DNA of 64,000 nt from contig MJGA01000027.1 in assembly GCA_001910725.1 (NCBI GenBank), forward strand, positions 248,001 through 312,000, read 5' to 3'. The DNA is from Phanerodontia chrysosporium. Its lineage: Eukaryota; Basidiomycota; Agaricomycetes; Polyporales; Phanerochaetaceae. Position numbers and translations under genes: made by a program. Each line of letters opens with the position of its first letter. Positions within the stretch are counted from its first letter, which is position 1. Below the pieces are notes generated by a model. It saw only the letters and a list, made by a program, of their open reading frames with translations. It searched no databases and had not been told where the DNA came from. Shown here one piece after another: positions 1 through 9,700 of this stretch.

Positions 1-298
1 GGGTAAGCATCGGCTTCCGTATGCTCTGCAATCGCTCATTCACTCGCATCCGCGCCACAGCTGGAGGTTCTCGTGAGTCCCCATATACCAGCTATCCTCC
101 GGTTCAGCCGTAGCTTACGCAGCTTTCAGTGTCCTCGAGATGCAAGCGATCGTCGTAGAGCTCGTCGAGAACTTCAGGTTTTCCCTTCCGGACAACAAGC
201 CCGAGATTATTCGCGCGCCTACGATGACGATGGGACCGATGGTCAAGGGGAAGCTGCACGAAGGTTTCCAGATGCCGCTGCGGGTTGTTCCAGTGTGA
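1..298 (+). CDS. Cytochrome P450, C-terminal exons only (cut by window edge)
   Basis: This is the 3' end of a fungal P450 monooxygenase. Bases 1-2 finish an exon, followed by an intron at 3-60, a 12-nt exon at 61-72, an intron at 73-129 and the last exon at 130-298 ending in TGA. Spliced, it gives the WRFSVLEMQAIV segment that follows the heme-cysteine loop, then the tail ending MPLRVVPV. The same micro-exon pattern and nearly the same peptide occur in the complete P450 at 2396-4699 on the other strand, so the two are paralogues. The catalytic core lies outside the window. The family oxidises small hydrophobic substrates on the ER membrane with a reductase partner; the substrate cannot be told. 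Confidence 0.85.
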
Positions 299-633
299 CC
301 ACGCAGTTCGGGACTGCTATTCGTGATATGTTCGATCTCGTCCGACGTAGAATGTTGGACTGTCACCTTACGGTCTTCGGTGTAACGTCTACGCACTTGA
401 CCCAATATACTTGTCGGGGCAATTCTTGCTGCCAGAGGATTGCACGGACCACGATGCACATAGTGACTCGTAATACGAGTTTCTAGCGATAAGATATGGG
501 TGCGGTGCCATTCGGTTCGTTTCTGAGCAGGCAAACTTCTACACGAGAACAAAGTAAGTTGCACACCACTTTCCAGTACACGTCGTACGCATAGACGCAC
601 AGCCCTGTTGTTACATTTAAGACCGTAGTGACG
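299..633. other. Intergenic, convergent 3' ends
   Basis: About 335 bases lie between the end of the first P450 and the end of the amidohydrolase, which face each other. I see no coding exon, RNA gene or repeat here. Confidence 0.5.
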
Positions 634-2073
634 CTACCCATCAATCCAATTCGGCGTCAGCCCAAGATTGTAAATCCTGTTCGCATTACCGAACAGAGCG
701 CCCTTCACGATGCCAATTGCCTGGGTCTCGGTCATCTCTTGTTTGGCCACTGACTCTGCTAAAACCTACGACGCTCACATTGATCAGCTCCTCTGCCAAA
801 ACGCAACATACAGAACATACCTTCCACAAAACCTCTCGGGCCTGTCGAGCCCCAAGGTAGTATGATTCCGGCCACCAGTGCCCATCCGCTGCGAGACTAG
901 CGTTAGCTATGCCGATCCTCGTTTGACAACTCCATGGACTCACTTGACCACATGATTTTGTTCGTCGGGGCGAGCTCAAGCAGCTGCCTGACGACCGCAC
1001 ACTGGCCGTCTGCGCTCACGAAGGGGAAGATTTCGCCGAAGTCCAGGAAGACATTAGGGTACACTGCTGTCAGGTAACCGGCGTCGCGAGTGTAGGGGTA
1101 GCTCGAATGCAGCAGGACAAACTTGGCTTGTGGATACGCCTTGATGACAGGCTGCATCTGGGCTGGCGACGACAGAGCAAGGGTGATGTCGCTGTCGCCA
1201 AGGCCGGTGTGAAATTGCACTGTGGGGGTGTCAGCGGAACGACGCCGCAGTAGAAAGCTATGACTGACCAGGCTTTCCGCACTCGCTTGCTACACGCAAG
1301 GTCATGTTGACGATATAGTCGTTGAGCGGCTTGTCTGAGAGCCGAAGCGTTCGCTGGGCCTCATAGCGCAACATGACCATCGTGACAGCGTGTTCGACGG
1401 CTTGTCCTTCGTTCACGATGCCGATGTTCAATCCGGTCCGATAGCAAGCAATTGACTTGAAGCCAGCGACCTCGGAGTCAGCAGCAAATCCTTGCATGAT
1501 GGAGTGAAACTGTTCTATAAAGGCGACATAAGCTCGGTAGGGATTCATATCTTCACGGCTGAGTTGCGCATCAAAGATCTCTTTGAGAATGGTCTGTAGA
1601 GCGTAAGCCAAGGCACACGCTGTCAAACAGAACGCACACACCTCGGCCAGAACCTCTACTCGCACAATCCTCTTCGTAGGACTCCTCGTGAACCTATCAT
1701 GCCACTTGTAGCCCTCCGCATACTGCGCCGAGCCTCCGAGGCCATCGTCGATCAGGATGCATTGTATTCCCGTAGGATCCATGAAGAGCTTGCAGAGCAC
1801 ATCGTAGTCCATGGTCTCGCGAGCCTCCTTGACCTTCTCCCACGTGAGCTCGCCCTTCAGCCCGAGCTGCTGGGCAAGCTGGGAGGTCGCGCGAAAGCAT
1901 GCCAAGGTGTGGATGGCGTCGCGCGTCAGAGCGTCGCCGGTCGCCTCAGAAATCAGGCCCTCGAACTCGAACACTGAGCGGTGCTCAGCTTTCAGAAGAG
2001 GATGCGCGTGATTGTCGATTGCGGGGTAGCTGAGCGCGACGCGCGCGAGTTCTGCAGTGCCGTAGGTGTTCAT
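634..2073 (-). CDS. Amidohydrolase-family protein (FluG N-terminal-half type)
   Basis: This is a metal-dependent hydrolase of the amidohydrolase-2 family, related to the N-terminal half of fungal FluG/nodulin-like proteins. Near the N-terminus the sequence DNHAHPLL carries the metal-binding HxH. Further motifs in order are ATSQLAQQLGL, PTGIQCILIDDGLGG, QFHTGLGDSDITL, FVLLHSSYPYTR, NVFLDFGE and, after an intron, MWSTDGHWWPESYYLG. The tail reads IVKGALFGNANRIYNLGL and stops at 634-636. About five introns are needed; one of 48 nt is in frame near 1640, and others are near 1220, 910 and 800-740. The glutamine-synthetase half that FluG carries is absent: the frame stops cleanly after the hydrolase domain. 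The substrate is unknown. The start at 2073 is the first ATG before the conserved block. Confidence 0.85.
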
Positions 2074-2395
2074 CCTCGTCCCGCTTCACTCTGCAAGGCA
2101 CTCGCAAATCAACCCACGTTACAGAAACGAGTCACATCTGTTCAGACATACCTGCATGAAGAGGAGAGGGAAAGAATGGACTTTGCACGAGGATGATGAT
2201 GGCATGGCGGTTTGCGGTCACATTGGCCTTGGGAGCCAAGCGCTTCAGATAGCGGTCGGCTAAGCGCCGTCCTCAACTGAATAATTGCTACCTTCCGTAG
2301 CTTAGTTACTGGCAAGAGATAGGGAACTGCAGGTATTTGGTAACACGATATATAGTCTGGGAAAAGACACAAGCAGAATATCTACGGTCCCTCTA
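2074..2395. other. Intergenic gap between two minus-strand genes
   Basis: This 322-base stretch should hold the amidohydrolase promoter and the 3' end of the P450 transcript. No clear motif was recognised. Confidence 0.4.
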
Positions 2396-4699
2396 CTACA
2401 GCGGAGTGACGTGCAGTGGCATCTGCAAGCCTTCGTGCATCTTACCTTTGACCATCGGCCCCATGATGCCTGCAGGGACACGGATAATCTCAGGCTTCTC
2501 TGGCGGGATGCTAAACTGGAAGTTCTCCACCAGATCCGCAACGATAGCCTGCATCTCTATGAGGCTGGATCGCATGTTAGTGGTCTCCATCCGAGACTTG
2601 TCGCTGCAGGACTCACGAGAATCGCCACCTGCAACGCCATTCAGTTCCAGAAGGATCAGGAATAGTGCTCGCCACTTACCCAATGCACCCACGGACACCT
2701 GCGGCTGGAGATCGTGGAAGATCGTAAGCGGGACGCTAGATGCTCAGCTTACTGGAGGTAATGCTTACAGAAAGACATTCTAGAGAGCGTGCATTACTAA
2801 GCGAATGGTAGAGTAGCGGTGTGAATTGACATACAGGTTTCCGAACATGCCAAGTCTGACTTGCACTTCCGGGCTGTCGTCGATGAACCTCAACGGATTC
2901 CACTCATGCGCGTCGTCTCCCCACACCTGGGGCAGACTGTAGCAGAGCGTCAGCATCGTGCGAGTTGCGTCAGCATATAAACGCACCGGTTGTATGCCGC
3001 AATGTTGGGCATGATGATCTGCCCAGCGGCGATCGGGATCTCCGAGACTGTTTCGCCCTTGATAGTCGTGACTGGATATGCCAGGGGAATGACGTCGTCC
3101 TTTGAGGCTTCGCGGGCGAGGTGGTATACGATGGGGTGGTAGCGCAGCGTTTCCTGCGGCGGGAGAGCAATTAGGCAGTGACCAACACAGAACAAAGATG
3201 GTCTACCTTGAGCGCCGCGTGCAGATATTGCATGGACTCGAGGTCGTCCATGGTGAAGTCGGCGTCACCACGGGCATTGATCTCGGCGCGCTTCACAGCG
3301 ATCTCCTCGCGCATCTTCTGTTGGTACTCCGGGTGCTTCGCGAGCTCGTACAGAAGCCAGGTGATCGTGTTCGCGGTCGTCTCGTGTCCCGCAAGGGTCA
3401 GCGTCGCCATCTGCGAGACCATCTCCTCTTCCGACAGCTGCGAGCGCGGGTTCTCCGAGGAATTGGCACGGACTAGCCGCGGGTCAGCGTTGGAAGACAG
3501 GTGAGGGCAGGGCACGGCTCACCGAGGACGCTCATGACGTCTTTGCTGGACTTGTCGCCAGAAAGCAGATCCTCGGACTTCTGGTCGATCAGCGACTTTG
3601 AAACCTTGTTGATGATGTTCAAGGTATAGCGGAAGCGGGTGTACTCGCGCGTCGGAAGGTACCGCACATAGGACAACAATTGATCGGGAATGAACCTCCA
3701 CAGCCCACGGAATATTGTGCTCCACGCTGATGGGTACAATAGTGAGTCGGCGCTGCATATATAATGAGCGCGAGCACCAGGATAGTTGTCCAGGGCGGCT
3801 TACAACATGTTATGGTATGCCTTGCTAACTTCGTTATCTGCGTCGTCGAGCGCGCCAAATGAGAAATCGAAGGCAGCTATATAACACATCAAGCTCGGCA
3901 TTGCATTTCACCGCTGTTATCGGCTCACCTTCTCCGATGACGTCCAACGTCGTTCGGGCAAGCCATTGGTTGACAGCGATGGTCATTCCCGTTGGCGCTT
4001 GAGCAAGAACCTCGTCTTTCCACAACTGACACATCTGCGCAATTGGATGAGCGGCCGCTCCTGCGCGGACGACACTGAGCCTCGCGCACCTTGTTGGAGC
4101 CCCTCCGGAAGAGTGGTAAGAATGAACGCAGCTGCTGGGCGGTGAATGCGGGGTTCATGATTTTACGGTGTCTCGAATGGATATCACCATCTGTGAGCCA
4201 CAACTTAGATTGGGTAAAGCGGGATGCGGTGTAGGAACAAACTAGGTGCCCAGAGGATACTCCGACCAGTCACGTTGAACGATCCAATGCGAGCCTCTGT
4301 GTTCTTTGGGTAGTGGTATCCAGACTTGTGCAATACGTGTTGCAGCGCCTTCGGGTCGCAAATCATGAGGACATCGCTCTATTTACATGAGTCAGGAGAA
4401 CGGTGAAGTAAGGAGAACAGCGTACTCCGAGAATCGACTTCATCCGCCAGGCGGTACCATATTCGTTCATGTAACGAAAATCGAGGTCGCCGACGCTTTC
4501 TTGGTACGTAAACTCGCGAACATTACCTGCGTACGATGAGAAAGCTGCAGCGGAAGAATATTCGCAACACACCTAAGATAAAGGAATCCGCGACAGGGCC
4601 CCGAAGGTAGCTGATAGAGTGGTGGAATAGCCAGCGGTAAAAGCGGATGAGCTGAGAGAGGGCGAGGGAGATAGCGACTAGGACAAGCAGAGACGACAT
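2396..4699 (-). CDS. Cytochrome P450 monooxygenase
   Basis: This is a full-length microsomal P450 split by many short introns. The N-terminus MSSLLVLVAISLALSQLIRF is a membrane anchor. Next come TDGDIHSRHRKIMNPAF, the I-helix AGHETTANT (oxygen-activating AGxxT), the ExxR motif in ETLRYHP, a meander ending EWNPLRF, and the heme loop piece AGVRGCIG with its cysteine near 2690. The tail SLIEMQAIVADLVENFQF closely resembles the partial P450 at 1-298. One splice problem remains: I found no GT-AG model that joins GMFGNL (near 2850) to AGVRGCIG in frame, so a small exon is missed, a base is wrong, or the gene is damaged there. The substrate is unknown. The amidohydrolase downstream has the same orientation, so shared function is possible but unproven. 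Confidence 0.85.
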
Positions 4700-5699
4700 G
4701 GCGGATACTGTGGGTCAGGTGTCCCGATATGAGTTCGCCCACAGAGCGTCGAGGATATGTATATAAATGGGACTGTCGGCCCGGAGGAGCTGGTAGCAGG
4801 GATAATTCTCATAAGGAAGCATTTATCCATGAGCAGATGCCCTCTACTCACGTCGAGACATCCCAAACACAGGTATCCACGAAACGGCGAAGTACAGCAG
4901 CTCGGCGAGCGGTGCAGAGCTGACGCACATATAGTTGGGTAATGGGTTACAGGCAGGTGCCTAGACAACTAGAATACATGGCAGGTGTTGAGCAGTCGAC
5001 GTATATAGAGATCGTATACTCACGTATGCTTCTCCCTCCCATATCACATCCATTTCGATGTGGGTATGTGAGATGAGGTACCATAAATGAATGCACGCTG
5101 AGCTTCAGATGCGCCGCGGCCTTATGACTGCGTCATAACCTGGGAGAGTGCATGGCATGCAGGTCATCAAGATTGACGGTACAACCCCGACGGGAAAGGC
5201 TTTCGGCGAACACTTTAGGAATACGTGAAGGTACCATGACAGTGCAGGCGAGTCTTGAAACTCACCTTCTTCGTGCGAGGAACTTCCGACAGAACTGTGC
5301 AACCCGTGCCCACGTTCTCTCGCTCTGCGATACCGATTGCTACAGCCCACTGGATGATGCTCGATGAGTCCACATTCGACTGCAGAAGTGAGAGCCCCAC
5401 TGTAATAGAACCACTGGATACGACCTCCATCAGCCGACCTCAAGGGACCGCGATGGTCTCATGGCCGATATAGAAGACTCACGAGGCGTGGCACATTTGA
5501 CGTGGAAACTCACGCCTTGGAGTCTCGCGTTTCCACGGTTCTCCCTGCCGGCGCGTGGACTTCTCCACCAGGCGTGTTGGGTGGGCATTTCACCACCCCC
5601 GAGTGGAAAAGCGACTGAAATGTGAGTGCGAAGATTAGGTACGAAGGCGAGATACCCCGAAGAACTGCACCAGCTGTCCTACCGATCGCTCCCGGTCGG
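4700..5699. other. Unassigned kilobase, possible decayed minus-strand exons
   Basis: After the P450 promoter I find no recognisable gene. On the minus strand at 5215-5430 there is a 71-codon open frame (SSGSITVGLSLLQ...) followed by a GT-rich donor-like site. It looks protein-like but matches no family I know. A 9-bp inverted pair (cgtggaaac at 5501 and gtttccacg at 5529) could form a short hairpin inside a patch of C/G-rich short repeats at 5490-5620. This may be a relic of a gene or of a small repeat. Confidence 0.3.
4757..4768 (-). promoter_or_regulatory. TATA-like box upstream of the P450
   Basis: An A/T block reading TATATACAT on the minus strand lies about 60 bases upstream of the ATG at 4699, a usual spacing for a fungal core promoter. 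This is a motif match only. Confidence 0.4.
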
Positions 5700-5818
5700 T
5701 CATTCGGCACTTGCCGCGCCACGTCGCGTGGCGCAAGACCTGTATGAGTATCTGGTTGCCGAATCATACGCGGGCAAAAGGTGCATATATGCAGTTGCTG
5801 CACGTACCATTCGAGTCG

Positions 5819-5823
5819 GTTTA
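5819..5823. repeat. Target-site duplication, left copy (gttta)
   Basis: The five bases gttta directly before the left LTR match the five bases after the right LTR (11189-11193). This is the staggered-cut signature of LTR retrotransposon integration. Confidence 0.9.
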
Positions 5824-6227
5824 TGTTGTGATGCGCAGACTCTGGGATGGAGGAGAACAGCGAGATAATATTTTTGGGGATTATTCTACGAGTTTTATAG
5901 TCTACTTAGATTTACTTCCGTGTATCTAAAGTAGGTAATAATCAAATGAAAAATGCTCGCTCTGAAAAAGGCGGAATCTAATCTAGAGGATTGATAAGGG
6001 AGCGCTGGGGATTGATAACTACGGAATCTAATCTAACGATTACTCAGAGCGGAAGAGAGGAATGGGGAAGGCGGCGAGACTTGTCCCGCCGCGAGACCTT
6101 GTAAGGATACGCCGACGGCGCATCTTTTGATGGGCGCTCGGCGCTTCAGCCCTCCGGGCGCGCCGGAGCTTTTGACTTCCGTCTGCACGACGGTTTTGAG
6201 TGCGCCCTGGCGGGGCGACTTTCAACA
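5824..6227 (-). repeat. Copia 3' LTR (left copy)
   Basis: This 404-bp terminal repeat begins tgttgtgatg and ends tttcaaca on the plus strand, so it has the TG...CA ends typical of LTRs. It includes an A/T-rich part (about 5870-6020) that probably carries promoter and polyadenylation signals, and a GC-rich part (6060-6220). Confidence 0.95.
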
Positions 6228-6239
6228 CTCCCCCTCAAC
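6228..6239 (-). promoter_or_regulatory. Polypurine tract of the copia element
   Basis: Immediately inside the 3' LTR the minus strand reads GTTGAGGGGGAG. This purine run is in the right place to prime plus-strand DNA synthesis. Confidence 0.8.
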
Positions 6240-6428
6240 GAGTGGCCATGTTGGCGAGGGCGAGCGCGGCGCGGTGCTTGGGTCGCGGGAGCGCCTTGGT
6301 GAACATGTCCGCGATGTTGTCTGCGGAGGCGCAATGGATGACCTTGATGTCGCCGTCGGTGATCCGCTCGCGGATGAAGTGATGGCGGATGTCGATGTGT
6401 TTCGAGCGCGCGTGGAATTGAGTGTCGT
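6235..6428 (-). pseudogene. Detached RNase H C-terminus of the copia polyprotein
   Basis: After the nested insertion the minus strand continues with QFHARSKHIDIRHHFIRE and then ADNIADMFTKALPRP, the usual last conserved blocks of copia RNase H, and stops at 6235-6237. Ignoring the 351-bp insertion and one target duplication, this piece is in frame with the upstream polyprotein. The break is therefore due to the insertion alone. Confidence 0.9.
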
Positions 6429-6779
6429 TGTAACCCTGCGGGTCACTCACGGACATTTTCTCATGGACATTTTCTCCTTTTCCTCTCTTTTCTTCTCACT
6501 TGCCTTTTTCGTATGAGCGCGCCACCAGGTGGGCGCTCTTCCCCTTTCGGACATTATTCTCGGACATCTCCAGTGCTTCGCGTCGCGCTGCCCAGAGGCC
6601 GCGCGCCCTCTACCTTCGTTCCTCACTTCTACCCTCACGGAACGAAGGTATGTATATCCTCTCGCTACCTGTACTACCAGTTCCTGACTTCTACCCTCAC
6701 GGAACGAAGAATATAATTTGTTCCCGTTCTTTTCTCGTCTGAACTTAGTGTTCTCGTCCGCACGTCGCGGCCGGTTCCA
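6429..6779 (-). mobile_element. Nested solo-LTR-like insertion in copia RNase H
   Basis: This 351-bp sequence interrupts the RNase H coding region. It starts tgtaaccc and ends ggttcca on the plus strand, giving TG...CA ends and short near-matching terminal inverted repeats. It is flanked by direct gtcgt copies at 6424-6428 and 6780-6784, a 5-bp target duplication. It contains two 30-bp direct repeats (6618-6647 and 6680-6709, one mismatch) and a perfect 9-bp hairpin (cttcgttcc / ggaacgaag). There is no coding capacity of its own. Size, ends and duplication fit a solo LTR or a very small LTR-type element; the parent family is not visible elsewhere in the window. Confidence 0.8.
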
Positions 6780-9700
6780 GTCGTGCGCGAAACTGATGGC
6801 GGCCTGATTGTCCGTGTGAAGGACTGTGGGAGCGCCGGGCGGGAAGCCTAATTCGGTAAGTAGGCGGCGGAGCCAGACGGCCTCCTTGGCGGCGTGGGAG
6901 AGGGCGATGTACTCGGCCTCCATGGTGGAGAGGGCGACGGTCGGCTGTTTCTTGGAGTTCCAGCTGACGATGCCGCCGGCGAGGAGATAGGCGTAGCCGG
7001 ATACTGAGCGGCGGTCGTGTGCCTGAGCCCAGTCGGCGTCCGAGTAGCCGGTGATGTCGTCATCGGCGCGTCTTGCGAAAGTGAGCCCGACGTCGGTCGT
7101 GCCCTTGAGGTAGCGGAAGACGTGTTTGACGGCGGTCCAGTGCGTGGCGGACAGGCGCGATGTGAACTGAGAGAGGGTCTGGACGGCGAAGGCGATGTCG
7201 GGACGCGTGCCGGTAGCAGCATACATGAGGGATCCGATGGCGGCGGCGTAAGGTACATCGGCGGGCGTCTGATCTTCGGGCGTCGGCTCGAGTTTCACGC
7301 CAGGGTCCAGCGGCGTCGAGACGGGCTTGCAGTCTTGCATGCCGAAACGTTCGAGGATTGTCTCGAGGTAGCGTGTTTGCAGAATAGAAATCGCGCCGTT
7401 CTTGCGCGTGACTTGTAGCCCGACGAAAGAGCTGAGGGTGCCGTTCGTGGTGATCGCGAAGTGTTTCGCGACGTCGGCCTTGAATCGATCGAGGATGGAG
7501 CGCTCGCCGTAGAGCGCGGTGTCGTCGACGTGGACGAGGGCCATATTGAGTTTCCCCTCGTGCTTGAAGTACAGGCAAGGGTCGGCCTCGGAGCGCGTCC
7601 AGCCCATCAGGCTTGTGAGGACGTGGTTGAGCAGGTGGTTCCAGACGCGGCCTGCCTGCTTGAGTCCGTAGAGGGCTTTGATGAGGACGTAGACTTGCCC
7701 TGATCCGTCGTCGTAGCCGGGTGCCTGGCGCATGTAGATCTCCTCCTCGAGCGGTCCGTGGAGATAGGCGCCAACGATGTCGAGTGCGTCGGAGTCGAGG
7801 TTTTCGGTAGCGGCGAGAGCTGTGGCGACGCGGAAAGTTTCCTGGCGGACGACAGGTGAGAAGGTGTCGAAATAGTCCTGTCCGGCGATTTGAGAAAAGC
7901 CTTGTGCGACGAGGCGAGCCTTGTACTTGTCGATCGAGCCGTCCTGGTGGCGTTTGATGGCAAAGACCCATTTGCTGCCGATGGCTTTGCGGCCCGGGGG
8001 CAGCTCCCCCTTCTTCCAGGTGCCGTTGGCTTCGAGCTGAGCCATCTCGGCGTCCATGGCGGTCTTCCATTGCGGCCAGTCGTCGCGGGTCTTGCATTCG
8101 TCGACCGAGCGAGGGTGGTCCGAGTCCATAGCGGCGTAGCAGAAGTACGCCTGGGCGCTATGGTACTGATCCGGTGACGGATCGGAGTCGTCGTCCTCCG
8201 AAGGTGGCTTCGGGATGCGTGTGCCGGTTTCGTGTAGGGCGCGGTAGTCGATACGGGTCCTCTGGCGTGTGGGGCGTATCGTGACGTTCCTGAGTTGTGA
8301 CTTGAATTGTGCCCAAGCGGCGTCTTCAGGCTTGTTTGGCGTCGAGGGTGACGCCTTGACCGATTCCGAGGTGGAAGTTTCCGGCGCTTGCGATGTCGGC
8401 GGCGGCGGTGTCGCGCCTGCGGCGGGGGATGGCTCGGGAGCGGTCTCACTCTCCCCCTCAAGCGTGAAGGGGACGCTTGGAGACTCCCGCTCGCGCTCAA
8501 AGATGACGTCGCGCGAGACCAGGACTTGCCGGAGGCCTGGGACGTAGTAGCGCCAGCCGGCGCTAGACGCGCTGATCCCGGTGAAGATGTATCGCTCGCT
8601 CTTCGCAGCGAGTTTGTCGCGCCGGTTCTCGGGGACGAGCACCCAGCAGGGTGTGCCGAAATCGCGCGCAGCACCCACATCCGGTTTCTGTCCCCAGAGA
8701 GCCTCGTAGGGGGTCTTGCCTGAGAGCGCGCGGGTGGGGGTGCGGTTCCGAAGGTAGCAAGCGTATGCCCACGCTTCTTGCCACAGGAACTTGGGGAGGG
8801 AGCGCGCGATCAGCATCGCGCGTGCGCGTTCCATCAGCGTGCGGTTGAGACGTTCCGCGACGCCGTTCTGAGCGGGGGAATAGGGTGCCGTGGTGCGGAT
8901 GATGATGCCGCGGGATTCGGCGTAGGCGCGGAATTTCCCCTCCGTGTATTCTTTCGCGTTGTCCACGTGGAGGACCTTGACGCGGCGGCCCAGCTGCCGC
9001 TCGATGAGTTGCTCGACCTTCTGGAAACGGTCGAGGGCGGCGTCGCGCGTCTTCATGAAATCGACCGCGACGAAACGCGACTTCGCGTCGGTGAATGTGA
9101 TCGCGTAGACATTGCCCTGCAATGACGCAACGCGTGCCGGTCCCCAGATGTCCGAGTAGATGAGATCGGCGACCTGATCGACGGTGCCTGATGCGATCTC
9201 GGGGAACGGAGCGCGCGAGTGCTTGGCCTGAATGCAGGCGTCGCAGACGAATCCAGGGTCCGAGGACGTATCGACGTCCATGCCTTCGACGAGGCCCTTT
9301 CGGTACATTTCCTGGAGTTGCGTCGCGTTGATGTGTCCGAGTGCGCAGTGCCATTCGTACCAGGTGCGCGCGCTGTTGCGCGCCGCGAACGCGAGAGTGG
9401 AAGGCGCCGGTGTATGTCCCGAGGACGATCGTGACGTCATGTCCATGCGGTAGAGCTGGCCCATCTTGTGACCGACAGCGATAACGCGATCGCGGTCCTT
9501 GATGTGAAGGAGGTTGCCGGTGCCGTGGAAAGACATACCGGCCGAGGTGAGCCGGCCTAGCGCGAGGAGGTTGTGTGGGAGGTTCGGCGACCAGAGGCAG
9601 TTCCTCAGGGTGGCGGTGATTTTCCCCTTCGGCGTGGTGAAGACGACATCGACGTCGCCTTGTCCGAGCGCGGCTGTGCTGCCGACACCGACGATGGTGT

